64,000 nucleotides of DNA from Tateyamaria omphalii (GCF_014651375.1 NZ_BMWT01000006.1:202015-266014), one strand, 5' to 3'; shown: positions 1-8,986, counted from the first letter of the stretch. Numbers and translations: made by a program. Notes: generated by a model not told the origin, from the letters alone.

Positions 1-1316
1 GCTCTATGTCGTCATAATTGGCGCGGGTTGCGATCAGCTTGCACATTAGCACGCGGTCCGGTGCTTCGATCTTGTCCAGTGCGCGCAAGCTCCGATAGGC
101 CGAGATGGCAGCTTTCAGATCATTCGAGAACCCGGCGACCATCAGTTGCATTGCAAGCACAGTCGAGCGGGTGTGATGCTGCTCAAGCGATTTGAGTGTG
201 GCGAGGACGTCCTTGTCTTCCCCAAGTTTCAATCCCCAGCTGACGAATGTCCGCAAAAGCATCGTGTTGTCCCGCCAGCGCCGCAGGCAAAATCGCAAAT
301 ACCGCAACGCGATCCGATACCGACCACTGCCCAGAAGGGTTTGGGCCCGCAAATGGGCATACCAAGGACTTTTTGCCGGTGATCGGTCGTCGCGGCGCCA
401 TTGCGCATAAGCCGCGTCGTAGCGGTCGGTGGCAACCAGTAGGGCAAGGTCAAGAATCTCCAAATCGGGCACATTTGAATTCGACTTCAGCAGTGACATC
501 GCCTGATCTGGTACATCCAGCGGCGCGTCCGCCACGAAGTTGGCAAAGACATGCGCCCACAACAGGTGCGCGTCCGGGAAGGCTTTGAGGCCAGCGAGCA
601 GAAGCTCGGCTTCGGCGGGCGTGTCCTTGAGGCGACGCCGTATGCGAACCCGAGCGGCCAGGCTTTCCGGATCGTCCCCGAAATCATGACCGAGTTGGCG
701 ATAAAGCGCATCTGCCTCTTCCAAACGGTCATGCGTAAGCAACAAGCGCGCGCGCTGAAGGACGAATTCGCGCTTGTCTGGCGCAAGTGCTGACGCTGTT
801 TCAAGATACCTGATCGCCGTTTCCACGTCCCCCGCGCTTTGGGAGCGCATGGCCAGGCGATGCAAGGGCACTGGGTCGGCAGGAAAGGCCCGGGCCATTT
901 GGTGCAGGATACTTGCCTCCGCTTCTGGTTGATCAAGATCACGTTTCAAATCCGCACGCAAAAGCCACAGGGCCCGGTGCTTGCCAACCGGATCGATAGC
1001 GCGCGCCGTGGCAAGGCGGGCTGCGGCCAGAGGCAAATCTCCTCGCCGCCATGCCCAATTTGCCAGATGAAACGCGGCCCAGAAGAAGTCGGGTGTCTTG
1101 TCCAGCAAGGTTTCAAGCTGGATTTCTGCAGCCTCTGCCGCACCCTGGCGATAGAGGATTTCGGCCTCAACCAAGGCCAACATAGGCCAGTGTTTGTCGC
1201 CGCCCGATGTCTTGGCCTTGTCCAACCACGCTGCCGCCACGTCCGTTTCGCCCTCTGCCAAGGCAGCACGCGCTTTGTTCAGAACATCGGCGGCGGTTTC
1301 GGTGGCGGCATTCATT
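1..1316 (-). CDS. Tetratricopeptide-repeat protein, C-terminus beyond window edge
   Basis: An uninterrupted reading frame runs from an ATG at 1316 off the left edge, giving at least 438 residues. An in-frame TAG lies just upstream, so no earlier start is possible. The product is soluble and almost wholly alpha-helical, with recurring TPR-like pairs (for example AEAEILYRQGAAEAAEIQLE and LAAARLATARAIDP). I see no signal peptide or transmembrane segment in the visible part. TPR arrays mediate protein-protein contacts. In Rhodobacterales such long arrays also sit in front of glycosyltransferase or sulfotransferase domains, and the missing C-terminus could carry one, so the specific role is open. 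Shorter frames read on either strand here look like shadows because their composition is rich in Arg, Pro, Trp and Cys. Confidence 0.75.
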
Positions 1317-1710
1317 CCTGTGTGGTCCCTACATGAAGGGTGACAAACAACTACACTCGTGTTGCGCCTTGTGTTCGAAAAGTGCGCCGTTCGTCCAATA
1401 AAATCGCACGGTCCATCCTACACGCTGCGCGTTGTTTGGAGGCAAGCCGGATCGTGCCACAAGAGACGGATGCGTTCATAGCCGCCTGAAGCCATGCTTT
1501 CGTCTGTCCGACACCGTTGCGTGTAGCTCATTGCATTTGAACGGGCTATCCAAAGATGACCTTCGTTTTAAAACCGAATAGTACGAGTCCGAGGATGCAG
1601 ATGGACATTGAAAGAGTGCGGAGATCAGAACCGGCACTTTAACCAGCCCGGTGGCGCGTCGATCTTCCTTGTGACCATTCTAATTTGTGCGTGACTTGGC
1701 ATCGCACAGA
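1317..1710. other. Intergenic, no gene seen
   Basis: About 390 bp lie between the start of the TPR gene and the stop of the flavodoxin-like gene. No frame here has convincing protein character. The promoter of the TPR gene should lie in the left part, but I cannot pick a clear -35/-10 pair. Confidence 0.5.
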
Positions 1711-2229
1711 CTATCCAACGACATCGGATACCGCAGATACGTGGCGTTGTCCCAAACCTTCCGCGAATTGTGCGAGCTTGCATGTCATGTCCGGCGTATC
1801 GACCGTCCTGCTCTGGACATTTAGCTGTGCCGCCAAGGCGCGGCCAAGCACCGCTTCGCAGGTGCTGAAGCACTTAGGCTGTTCCGATGCGCGCCCGGAT
1901 GTGGTCAGCACGCCCACCGGAATGTCGGAGGCGGCCAATTCCCGCAAAACCGTACGCCCGGGTGGTGCAAGCTGATCGGCCCAGATCGGTGCGGCAACGA
2001 CAATCCAAGGCCTTTTGGCAAGTATTCCAGACCCGAAGTCGAGCGGTAGGACATTGGCCCGACCAACATCCCAGATTGCGCGAAACATCCAAAGCAGCGG
2101 AAAGTTGTATCTGGTGGCGTCGATCGGCACCACCTCTGCGCCCGTACTCTGTGCCAGCGCCTTTGCAACATGGCGTGTCGTTCCGGACTTGGAATAGCAG
2201 TAGATGGCCGGAGGTTTGGTTGCAGACAT
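1711..2229 (-). CDS. Flavodoxin-like protein
   Basis: A 172-residue cytosolic protein with a flavodoxin fold. The N-terminal strand and loop IYCYSKSGTTRHVAKALA is the FMN-phosphate-binding loop ((S/T)xTGxT class), and the later strand WIVVAAPIWADQLAPPGR matches the second FMN-contact loop. It probably binds FMN and carries or transfers electrons; the partner is unknown. It is divergent from the zinc alcohol dehydrogenase at 2352, and a FixK/FNR-like box (2280-2293) lies between them. That box is centred about 57 bp upstream of this start, so an activated transcript would begin near 2245. A GGAAC stretch precedes the ATG. It ends with TAG, which shows that amber is used as a normal stop here. 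Confidence 0.75.
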   Translation of the reverse strand: MSATKPPAIYCYSKSGTTRHVAKALAQSTGAEVVPIDATRYNFPLLWMFRAIWDVGRANVLPLDFGSGILAKRPWIVVAAPIWADQLAPPGRTVLRELAASDIPVGVLTTSGRASEQPKCFSTCEAVLGRALAAQLNVQSRTVDTPDMTCKLAQFAEGLGQRHVSAVSDVVG

Positions 2230-2279
2230 TGTTGCGGTTCCTTTCTCATCTGGCGTAGCGCCGTCAAACGCAGAGCGGA

Positions 2280-2293
2280 TTGAGCAAAATCAA
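2280..2293. promoter_or_regulatory. FixK/FNR-like box between flavodoxin and adh
   Basis: TTGAGCAAAATCAA matches TTGAY-N4-RTCAA with one mismatch in the left arm. If it acts at -41.5 for the rightward gene, transcription starts near 2328, 24 nt before the adh ATG at 2352. In the other direction it would start near 2245, just ahead of the flavodoxin start. Confidence 0.6.
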
Positions 2294-2351
2294 TCGACAC
2301 TCACGTCTCTTGTGGCAGCAACGGTCCGCAGTCGCCCGAAGGAGCCAAAGG

Positions 2352-3386
2352 ATGATCGACACGTTGCCGAAAACCATGAAAGCCGCGGTTGTGACCAAGC
2401 TTGGTGAACCGCTTGATATCCGTGAAGTGCCTGTCCCGAAGATCGGCCCACGTGACGTTCTGGTCCGGGTGAGAGCATCAGGAGTTTGTCACACCGATCT
2501 GCATGCGGCGATGGGGGATTGGCCGGTTAAGCCGACGGCTCCTTTTATCCCCGGGCATGAGGGCGTGGGGGAGGTCGCGGCCATTGGCAAGGATGTGACG
2601 CACCTGAAGGAAGGTGACCGTGTCGGTGTGCCGTGGCTGCACACTGCCTGTGGTCGGTGCGAGCATTGCTTTGGCGGATGGGAGACACTGTGCGAGAGCC
2701 AGCAAAACACTGGTTGTTCAGTCGATGGCGTTTATGCCGAGTATGTGCGCGCCGATGCTGACTACGTGGGCGCGTTGCCAGATGGCCTCGAATTTGGCCC
2801 GGCTTCGCCCGTGCTTTGTGCAGGCGTCACGGTCTATAAAGGATTGAAAGAAACTGAGGTTCGCCCAGGCCAATGGGTGTTGATAAGCGGGATCGGTGGT
2901 CTTGGACACATGGCGGTGCAATATGCCAAAGCGATGGGCATGCATGTTGTCGCGGTGGATGTGGCGGATGACAAGCTCGCGCTTGCCAAGTCTCTGGGCG
3001 CAGACGAGACGATTAACGTGACCACGACCGATCCGGTCAAGGAGGTGATCGACCATTTGGGCGGCGTGCATGGCGCGCTTGTGACCGCCGTCAACACGCA
3101 AGCTTTTGCACAGGCGACGGGTATGTTGCGGCGCCATGGCACTATGAGCCTTGTGGGTCTGCCGCCCGGCACATTCCCACTCCCAATTTTCGAGGTTGTA
3201 TTGAAGCGGTTGACCATTCGCGGCTCCATCGTTGGCACGCGACTGGACCTTGCTGAATCGCTGAGCCTTGCGGCGGAGGGGCTGATTCAGACGCATTTCG
3301 CATGGGACAAGCTTGAGAACATCAACACCATTTTTGAGCGGATGAAGGCGGGGCAGATTGAAGGCAGGATCGTGTTGGAGATTTAG
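2352..3386 (+). CDS. Zinc-dependent alcohol dehydrogenase (AdhP-like)
   Basis: A 344-residue medium-chain dehydrogenase/reductase that interconverts primary alcohols and aldehydes with NAD(H). It carries the catalytic-zinc Cys and the following His/Glu block (GVCHTDLHAAMGDW, then GHEGVGEVAAIG), the structural-zinc cysteine cluster (CGRCEHCFGGWETLC) and a Rossmann GxGGLG motif (ISGIGGLGHMAVQYAK). The frame is open upstream, but the ATG at 2352 has a GGAGC ribosome site and fits the FixK/FNR-like box at 2280-2293; an ATG at 2376 is the alternative. With the box upstream, low-oxygen induction and a fermentative or aldehyde-detoxifying role are plausible. It ends with TAG. Substrate specificity cannot be read from the sequence. 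Confidence 0.92.
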   Translation: MIDTLPKTMKAAVVTKLGEPLDIREVPVPKIGPRDVLVRVRASGVCHTDLHAAMGDWPVKPTAPFIPGHEGVGEVAAIGKDVTHLKEGDRVGVPWLHTACGRCEHCFGGWETLCESQQNTGCSVDGVYAEYVRADADYVGALPDGLEFGPASPVLCAGVTVYKGLKETEVRPGQWVLISGIGGLGHMAVQYAKAMGMHVVAVDVADDKLALAKSLGADETINVTTTDPVKEVIDHLGGVHGALVTAVNTQAFAQATGMLRRHGTMSLVGLPPGTFPLPIFEVVLKRLTIRGSIVGTRLDLAESLSLAAEGLIQTHFAWDKLENINTIFERMKAGQIEGRIVLEI

Positions 3387-3684
3387 CGTGCGGAGCCCAC
3401 CGGCAGGAAACAAGCACATGTCTCCTTTTTCAACACATCCTATCTTTCTTGTTGTTCGGGCGGCATAAAACAGGCGGATTCACCAGAGCGCATCGCCGTT
3501 GTGACCCTCGTTTTCCGTCTGCCTGTGCCATCAAGTAACTGACTAGATGGATGTCCCCGAACCGGATCAAATCCCTTGAGCCAGTTGCTCGGGGCCTCTT
3601 TCACAAGCCACTCTGTGTTTCAAGCCTTTGTGTTGTAAACAGTGCGCCGCCACCGCCCGTCCGGCTATTCGCCGTCCGCAGTCG

Positions 3685-3698
3685 TTGATTTTGGTCAA
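3685..3698 (+). promoter_or_regulatory. FixK/FNR-like box upstream of cytochrome c
   Basis: TTGATTTTGGTCAA is a full match to TTGAY-N4-RTCAA. Its centre is about 64 bp upstream of the cytochrome c ATG at 3756. A class II promoter would start near 3733, leaving a leader of about 23 nt. It lies in the 370-bp gap after adh, which otherwise holds nothing I recognise. Confidence 0.75.
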
Positions 3699-3755
3699 AG
3701 TTATCAGAATCCGAGCGCGCTATGGTTAGGGTCACAACAACAGGGCGAGCATGTA

Positions 3756-4175
3756 ATGACACTTCAATTCAATCACCTGGCAATCCTTTCGGCCGCAGCT
3801 TGGCTCGGGGCATGTGCACCGGAGGCGCGCGAACCGGACATCAGCGTTGAACGTGGCGAGAGACTTTATTTTCAGAAATGCGCAGTTTGCCACGGCAATG
3901 ACGCAACGGGGGCCGGGGTCGCCTCTATTGGGTTGGGCGCACCACCGCCAGATTTGACGACGCTTAGCGCCCAGAACCGGGGCGTCTATCCCCGCACCTT
4001 TGTTATGAGTGTTGTCGACGGCTTCAATCGGCGCACGCACCCGGAGTCGGCCATGCCCGAATTTGGCAATGAAGATTTAGGCCCAGCGGTTCAGGTCGAG
4101 GATGGCGGTTTGTCCACGCCGATCCCTTCTGATCTGATTGCCCTCGCCGCCTATCTAGAAAGCATTCAGCGCTGA
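3756..4175 (+). CDS. Lipoprotein class I cytochrome c
   Basis: A 139-residue exported monoheme cytochrome. The N-terminus is a lipoprotein signal ending in the lipobox WLGAC, so the protein should be anchored in a membrane facing the periplasm. Heme is attached at CAVCH (residues about 43-47), and the Met of SAMPEF is the likely distal ligand. The C-terminal helix IALAAYLESIQ is typical of the class I fold. The frame extends upstream, but only the ATG at 3756 gives a lipoprotein signal and a sensible distance to the FixK/FNR-like box at 3685-3698. It probably shuttles electrons under low oxygen; the partner oxidase or reductase is not in the window. Confidence 0.85.
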   Translation: MTLQFNHLAILSAAAWLGACAPEAREPDISVERGERLYFQKCAVCHGNDATGAGVASIGLGAPPPDLTTLSAQNRGVYPRTFVMSVVDGFNRRTHPESAMPEFGNEDLGPAVQVEDGGLSTPIPSDLIALAAYLESIQR

Positions 4176-4182
4176 TCCAACA

Positions 4183-4515
4183 TCAGGTGCGGGCGGTTGA
4201 TTGTACACAGTTCCGGCAGAGGACAGTGTGGGGAACGGCTTGCAAGCGCGCGTCGGAAGTTGGGCCGCCGCATGCTTGGCAGGCGCAATAAGCTCCATCT
4301 TCAATACACGTCAGTGCGGCCTGTAGGAGCACCATTTCCTTTTGCGCTGCCAAGCCGAGACCTTCGAGGACCTCGTCATTCTCCAAGTCCATCGCTTGTT
4401 CCCCAAGGTCTTTGAATTCTGGGTAATCAAGTTCGTTTGTGATCTCCAGCAGCCTCACGCCAAGTTCGGTCAGACATGCTTGGACAAGTGCTTTGTACTG
4501 TGCAGAACCCGGCAT
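4183..4515 (-). CDS. DksA/TraR-type zinc-finger protein
   Basis: A 110-residue protein with a helical N-terminus and a C-terminal DksA/TraR C4 zinc finger (CQACGG, 17 residues, then CRNC). Family members enter the secondary channel of RNA polymerase or act as small stress regulators; this one is shorter than DksA (about 150 residues). The ATG at 4515 overlaps the stop of the upstream DUF2892 gene as TGATG, indicating translational coupling. The frame is open further upstream, but that part overlaps DUF2892 and is compositionally odd. It is the last gene of a leftward three-gene operon starting near 5141, probably controlled by the FixK/FNR-like box at 5228-5241. Confidence 0.8.
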   Translation of the reverse strand: MPGSAQYKALVQACLTELGVRLLEITNELDYPEFKDLGEQAMDLENDEVLEGLGLAAQKEMVLLQAALTCIEDGAYCACQACGGPTSDARLQAVPHTVLCRNCVQSTART

Positions 4516-4727
4516 CAGGATTTGCAGGTTGAAATGCCGAACACCCGGTATACGGGGCAAAAGCGAAAGAACGAGGTCGCAATCAAAACCAGTCCAACAC
4601 CCATCGCGGCATAGGCCGCCGCGCTGCTGGCCCATATCGAAGGCATGTTCGCCAGTGGTGCCATAAACAGCAATAAGCCTACCAATGCGCGGAGCACGCG
4701 ATCCGCGGGTCCTAAATTCGTTGTCAT
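4515..4727 (-). CDS. DUF2892 small membrane protein
   Basis: A 70-residue protein with two hydrophobic segments (about residues 12-27 and 34-52) and the family-typical start (N-x-G-x-x-D-R-x-x-R) and end (F-x-x-F-C-P-x-Y). DUF2892 proteins are inner-membrane proteins, often next to or fused with rhodanese domains; their function is unknown. A strong ribosome site (AAGGAGAACC) precedes the ATG. It is the middle gene of the leftward operon and is coupled to the DksA-type gene by TGATG. Confidence 0.8.
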   Translation of the reverse strand: MTTNLGPADRVLRALVGLLLFMAPLANMPSIWASSAAAYAAMGVGLVLIATSFFRFCPVYRVFGISTCKS

Positions 4728-4748
4728 ATTGGTTCTCCTTCTTGGTGA

Positions 4749-5141
4749 TCAGTGAACTGCCTGCATGGTTATCGGATGCTGCATTGCCCTCAACGTTTTA
4801 ATGCGGCTACTGCATGCGACGCGGAAAAGGTCCCGAAATTCAGGACTTTGGCGCATCATTGAGCAACACTTATCAAGGTCGACATTCAGCAGCCTTATGT
4901 CTCGTACCACGACGCTTTCTACCCTTGTGATGTCGGTGCTCAGGATCACCGCCGGGGCGCGGATATGCGCGACGAAACCTGATTGCCATGCCATGCGTAT
5001 CAAGCCCGCCAAGAGGATTGTGACATCCGTACCTTCATCCATGCGCATCTTCTGCTCGCAAGCCGTCCAATCGCTGAGAACGCAGCCGTGCTGCTCTAGT
5101 CGACGTCCCACGAGATGGGCCAGTTTATCGATCATTTGCAT
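4749..5141 (-). CDS. Hypothetical protein, first gene of DUF2892-DksA operon
   Basis: I do not recognise this family. The soluble product of about 130 residues mixes helices and strands and contains a Cys-Cys pair (LDKCCSMMRQ). The frame is open up to an ATG at 5198. However, a FixK/FNR-like box at 5228-5241 acting at -41.5 would start transcription near 5193, downstream of that ATG, so I prefer the ATG at 5141, preceded by GGGGG. The ATG at 5135 is also possible. It is 21 bp from DUF2892 and shares its orientation, so one operon is likely. By context it belongs to the low-oxygen stress set. Confidence 0.6.
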   Translation of the reverse strand: MQMIDKLAHLVGRRLEQHGCVLSDWTACEQKMRMDEGTDVTILLAGLIRMAWQSGFVAHIRAPAVILSTDITRVESVVVRDIRLLNVDLDKCCSMMRQSPEFRDLFRVACSSRIKTLRAMQHPITMQAVH

Positions 5142-5227
5142 TTCCCCCGCATCGTTTTGTTTTTCATTTAGCCGCGCTGGCGCCGGATGTTCTGACATTT
5201 CTCAAGCCTGCACAAAGCGACGTTCAT

Positions 5228-5241
5228 TTGAGCCAAATCAA
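5228..5241. promoter_or_regulatory. FixK/FNR-like box between two divergent units
   Basis: TTGAGCCAAATCAA has one mismatch to TTGAY-N4-RTCAA. It lies between the leftward hypothetical-DUF2892-DksA operon and the rightward M50 protease. The predicted class II start on the right, near 5276, leaves 19 nt to the M50 ATG. Confidence 0.6.
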
Positions 5242-5294
5242 GGATGTGTGCATCACGGCCTTTAGCCTTGGGGCAAAAGAGGAGGACGGTCCTC

Positions 5295-6452
5295 ATGTTT
5301 TCCAATACCCGCACCATCGCCACCGTGTTTGGAATTGATATTCGCATTGACCCAAGCTGGGCACTGATCGCTGCTTTGATCACCTGGAGCCTGTGCCAAC
5401 ATACTTTTCCGACCGCGCTACCTGGACTATCGCAGTGGAGTTACTTCGCGATGGCGGTTCTGGCCATGCTGCTGTTCTTTGCGTCGTTGGTCGGCCACGA
5501 GCTTGCGCACGCTGTGACGGCTCGTCACTTCGGCGTGCAAACGCGGCACATTACCCTGTTTCTGTTTGGCGGAGTCGCCGAGTTGACGCAGGAACCTGAG
5601 AAAGCGATGCACGAGTTCTGGATCGCGGCTGCGGGGCCCGCAATGAGCCTTACGCTGGCACTGGCATTCTGGATGTGTGCTGGAACTAGTGCGGTGTTGA
5701 TGGGAATTGGACCAGTCGTTGTGGTTCTGGATTACCTGGCGTTGATCAATCTGGTTCTGGCCGTTTTTAACCTGCTGCCCGCCTTCCCGCTGGATGGGGG
5801 GCGAATCCTGCGTGCATGGCTCTGGCATCGGAGCGGCGATATGCTGGCAGCGACCCGGACTGCGGCTCGCTCAGGCACGTTTTTGGGGTACGCCTTGGTC
5901 GGTCTGGGCGTGTTGGGACTGTTCCAAGGCGCAATGGTTGCAGGGTTCTGGCAAATCCTGATCGGGCTGTTTGTGGTGGCCGCTGCTCGCAGCGCGGTTG
6001 AAGCGCAGCAGATCAAGTTCCATCTGGGTGACCACCCCGTCGGCGCGTTGATGACACGCAACGTGATTACCACGAACGCGGACACGTCCCTTTCGGCACT
6101 GGTAAATCAAGTGATGTTGCCAAATCGTATCAGCTTTGTCCCTGTTGTCGAAGAAGGGGCGCTACTGGGTCATATGGATACACGGGTTCTGATCGGCATT
6201 GATCGAGAAAACTGGTCGAATACAACGGTTGGAGACGTCTTCGTCGACCTGGACCCTGATTGCTGCGTGGCGTCCGATCTGCTTGTGTTTGATCTGTTCG
6301 AACGCATCGCAAAGACCGGCCAACGCAAGTTCATAGTCGTCGAAGGGCGTTCTTTGCGTGGTGTCATTTCATTATCTGACCTGACAAGGCATCTTGGCTT
6401 GCTTGCCAGCTTGGGCAAGGTGGCACCCGATGTGGGCAATGCCCGAAGTTGA
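5295..6452 (+). CDS. Site-2-type M50 metalloprotease with CBS domains
   Basis: A 385-residue polytopic membrane protease. The zinc motif HELAH (in FASLVGHELAHAVTARHFG) and the second motif NLLPAFPLDGGRILRA are intact, so it is probably active. About six membrane segments lie in residues 15-240. The cytosolic C-terminus (about 245-375) holds a CBS pair, which in this family may sense adenine nucleotides. The ATG at 5295 follows an AGAGGAGG ribosome site. The FixK/FNR-like box at 5228-5241 suggests low-oxygen expression. M50-CBS proteins recur beside Hsp20 and universal-stress genes in dormancy-type regulons. The substrate is unknown. Confidence 0.9.
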   Translation: MFSNTRTIATVFGIDIRIDPSWALIAALITWSLCQHTFPTALPGLSQWSYFAMAVLAMLLFFASLVGHELAHAVTARHFGVQTRHITLFLFGGVAELTQEPEKAMHEFWIAAAGPAMSLTLALAFWMCAGTSAVLMGIGPVVVVLDYLALINLVLAVFNLLPAFPLDGGRILRAWLWHRSGDMLAATRTAARSGTFLGYALVGLGVLGLFQGAMVAGFWQILIGLFVVAAARSAVEAQQIKFHLGDHPVGALMTRNVITTNADTSLSALVNQVMLPNRISFVPVVEEGALLGHMDTRVLIGIDRENWSNTTVGDVFVDLDPDCCVASDLLVFDLFERIAKTGQRKFIVVEGRSLRGVISLSDLTRHLGLLASLGKVAPDVGNARS

Positions 6453-6529
6453 ACATCTCTGACCTTGACCCTTGTCACAACCGTTTGGTCAACTTGATCT
6501 AACCGCATATCACAAAGCTGAACCGTCCA

Positions 6530-8065
6530 GTGCCCGAACCCCACGATACCGCCCTTCTGAAGTCCCTGATGGAGGCAGCAGCCGACGCCATCGTCATGGC
6601 CGATGGTCAGGGCATTATCCAACGCGCGAACACCGCAGCAGACCAGCTTTTTGGTTATGACGAAGGGGCGTTGATCGGCCAAAGTGTAAATGTCCTTATG
6701 CCTGACGCCGTTGCTGCCCTGCATGATGGGTTCATGAACCATCATATGGCCACGGGGCAGGTGCGGATCATTGGCATCGGCCGTGACGTTGAAGGGCAGC
6801 GCCGGGATGGAACAATTTTCCCTTTGCACTTGTCGGTGGGCAAAGCTGAAGTTGAGGGGGCGCACATATTCATTGGCATCCTGCATGACTTGACCCAGCG
6901 CCGCGCAGCTCAAGAGGCGTTGGCACGGACCCAAAGGCTGGATGCAGTGGGTCAGTTGACCGGTGGGATCGCACATGACTTCAACAATTTGCTGACCGTG
7001 ATCATTGGTAACCTCGAACTAATGCAAATGCGTGGGGTCGATGAGAGACAGGCGGGGTTGATTGATGATGCGCTGGCGTCGGCTGAGCTAGGGGCCGACT
7101 TGACCGCGCGGTTGCTGGTTTTTGCTCGCAAGGGGGATCTGAAACCGGTCAGGGTCGATCTACGCGAACAATGCGGCAATGCGCTTGCGATCCTGCGTCG
7201 TACGATCGGCGACACCTACTCCATCCGCACCGAGTTTGCGGACACCGTGAGCTCCGTGATGATTGATCCGGTGCAGCTTCAGTCTGCGCTCATCAACCTC
7301 GCGCTGAATGCAAGGGATGCGATGCCACGTGGCGGCGAGTTCCTTATTTCTGTCGCTGACATCCGTATTGATGACAAGTACATGGCACAGGAGACGGATA
7401 TGCCGCCCGGCGACTACGTCCGTCTGTTCGTGAGCGATAACGGCGAGGGAATGTCGCTTGACGCGCAGCGACGCGCGTTCGAGCCTTTCTTTACAACCAA
7501 ATCTGACAAGGGCGGTACGGGCCTGGGGCTGGCCATGGTCTACGGATTTGTGAAGCAGTCCGGCGGGCATATCACGCTGTACAGTGAAGAAGGTCACGGC
7601 ACGAGTTTTGGACTATACTTCCCGGCGCTTCGGGATGACTGGGATGATCAGGCAAACAAAGACGTCGTGTACCGCACACGGGAGGGCGACCTGCCACGCG
7701 GGGCAGGGCAGGTCGTATTGGTGGTCGAAGACAATCCGAACGTCCGTAGGCTCTCTATCGAGCGCGTTCGTGACCTGGGATATCGAACTGAAGAGGCCGA
7801 AAATGGCGATGTGGCCTATGCTCTGCTGTCGTCAGGTGTCCACGTCGATCTGGTGTTTTCCGATCTTGTCATGCCCGGCAAACTCAATGGATATGATCTG
7901 GCTGCCAAGATACGCCAAGAGTTTCCGGATATTCGAATCCTGCTGACTTCGGGCTATGCCAGTGATGTGGTCAGCAACCGGATGGGCGCCACGGAGGATG
8001 ACCTGATTTTGCACAAGCCGTACCGATTAACCGACCTGGCCGCACGGCTTCACGCGCTTTTGTGA
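6530..8065 (+). CDS. fixL: FixL-type heme-PAS hybrid histidine kinase (hFixL-like)
   Basis: A 511-residue soluble oxygen-sensor kinase. The PAS domain (about 10-122) aligns with Bradyrhizobium FixL without gaps from the heme His onward. His65 corresponds to the proximal heme ligand His200, Ile80 to Ile215, Arg85 to the distal Arg220, and Leu101/Val103 to Leu236/Ile238. The propionate-contact positions differ (His71 for Arg206, Arg79 for His214). The kinase core follows: H-box GGIAHDFNNLL with His149, N-box NLALNARDAMP, and G-boxes DNGEGM and GGTGLGLAMVYG. A C-terminal receiver (about 395-511) carries Asp445. There are no membrane segments, unlike many FixL proteins. The start is GTG at 6530 with a weak ribosome site. 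It converges on the response-regulator gene, overlapping by 16 bp. The FixL-plus-receiver layout matches rhizobial hFixL, which signals to FxkR rather than FixJ. Confidence 0.85.
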   Translation: MPEPHDTALLKSLMEAAADAIVMADGQGIIQRANTAADQLFGYDEGALIGQSVNVLMPDAVAALHDGFMNHHMATGQVRIIGIGRDVEGQRRDGTIFPLHLSVGKAEVEGAHIFIGILHDLTQRRAAQEALARTQRLDAVGQLTGGIAHDFNNLLTVIIGNLELMQMRGVDERQAGLIDDALASAELGADLTARLLVFARKGDLKPVRVDLREQCGNALAILRRTIGDTYSIRTEFADTVSSVMIDPVQLQSALINLALNARDAMPRGGEFLISVADIRIDDKYMAQETDMPPGDYVRLFVSDNGEGMSLDAQRRAFEPFFTTKSDKGGTGLGLAMVYGFVKQSGGHITLYSEEGHGTSFGLYFPALRDDWDDQANKDVVYRTREGDLPRGAGQVVLVVEDNPNVRRLSIERVRDLGYRTEEAENGDVAYALLSSGVHVDLVFSDLVMPGKLNGYDLAAKIRQEFPDIRILLTSGYASDVVSNRMGATEDDLILHKPYRLTDLAARLHALL

Positions 8066-8823
8066 GGGGCATCATTGGTTTCCGAACACTCAACATCACA
8101 GGCAAGCGTATACCCGATTCCACGGACGGTTTTGATGATTTTCGGCGCGGATGGGTTGCGTTCAATCTTTTTACGCAAACGTGCCACCTGGTTATCGATA
8201 GTCCGGTCAAGCGGTGTCCATTCGATGCCGCCCGTAAGATCCATGAGCTGATCGCGTGACAGCACGCGTTTGGGTCGTTCCAGGAATACACGAAGGAGGT
8301 TAAAGTCGCCGCTGGTCAGTGCGCAATCCAACCCGGTCCGGTCGATCATCTGCATCCTGTCTGGCACAGCCGTGATTCCATCAAACCTATAGGTTGCAGA
8401 TTTTGGACCGTTGGCACTTTGTTCGATGACTTGCTGGGCGTCATCGCTGGCATATTGATGACGGCGCAGAACGGCGCGAATACGAGCGGTGACCTCGCGT
8501 ACGTGGAACGGTTTGACGATGTAATCATCTGCACCGATCTCGAGCCCTACCACTCGGTCAATAACGTCATTTTTGCCTGTGACCATAACGATAGGAACCG
8601 TCGACATCTTGCGAATGCCCCGAGCCAGGTCAAAACCGCTTTCCGCTCCCAGATTGATATCCAGCGTGACAACGCTCGGTTCTTGCGAGGCCACGCAGTC
8701 AAGCGTGTCAGCTGCATTGTCGGCTTGGAGCACGGTAAAGCCGTCGTCCTCAAGCACATTGCGTAGCAAGGCGCGCACTTTCGGATCATCTTCGACAACC
8801 AGAACGGTTGGTTTTTGCACCAC
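8050..8823 (-). CDS. OmpR-class response regulator (FxkR-like)
   Basis: A 257-residue regulator. The receiver (about 5-120) has the acidic pair Glu11-Asp12-Asp13, phosphoacceptor Asp55 (VVTLDINLG) and the switch Lys in DDYIVKPF. A linker leads to a winged-helix DNA-binding domain ending RTVRGIGYTL. It is OmpR class, not the NarL class of FixJ. Adjacent to a hybrid FixL and divergent from a FixK gene, it fits FxkR, the OmpR-type partner of hFixL known in Rhizobium. I chose GTG at 8823, six bases after GGAG; GTG at 8820 is equally possible, and an ATG at 8910 lacks support. A 10-bp-spaced direct repeat at 8894-8909, between this gene and fixK, is its probable binding site. Confidence 0.8.
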   Translation of the reverse strand: MVQKPTVLVVEDDPKVRALLRNVLEDDGFTVLQADNAADTLDCVASQEPSVVTLDINLGAESGFDLARGIRKMSTVPIVMVTGKNDVIDRVVGLEIGADDYIVKPFHVREVTARIRAVLRRHQYASDDAQQVIEQSANGPKSATYRFDGITAVPDRMQMIDRTGLDCALTSGDFNLLRVFLERPKRVLSRDQLMDLTGGIEWTPLDRTIDNQVARLRKKIERNPSAPKIIKTVRGIGYTLACDVECSETNDAPHKSA

Positions 8824-8893
8824 GTGACACTCCAGATATATGACGCGAGGGCGCCGGTGTTGCTCGGGGCGCCTGCACATCAACCGAAAGGCA

Positions 8894-8909
8894 GATACAA
8901 TTTGATACA
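8894..8909. promoter_or_regulatory. Direct repeat, probable response-regulator (K-box-like) site
   Basis: GATACA-ATTT-GATACA is a perfect 6-bp direct repeat with 10-bp periodicity, the usual geometry of an OmpR-class dimer site. It lies 78 bp upstream of fixK and 71 bp upstream of the response-regulator start. The rhizobial FxkR K-box, as I recall it, is also a 6-bp direct repeat with a 4-bp gap. Confidence 0.6.
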
Positions 8910-8986
8910 AAACTGCCTAGTTTGAATGTAATCCGCACTACACGGCACCTTCAATACGGTCCCAGCCGAACAATGGGGGACCACCA

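Noticed and set aside
6485..6500. Possible FixK box upstream of fixL (TTGGTCAACTTGAT)
   Set aside because: The two half-sites are not arranged as TTGAY-N4-RTCAA.
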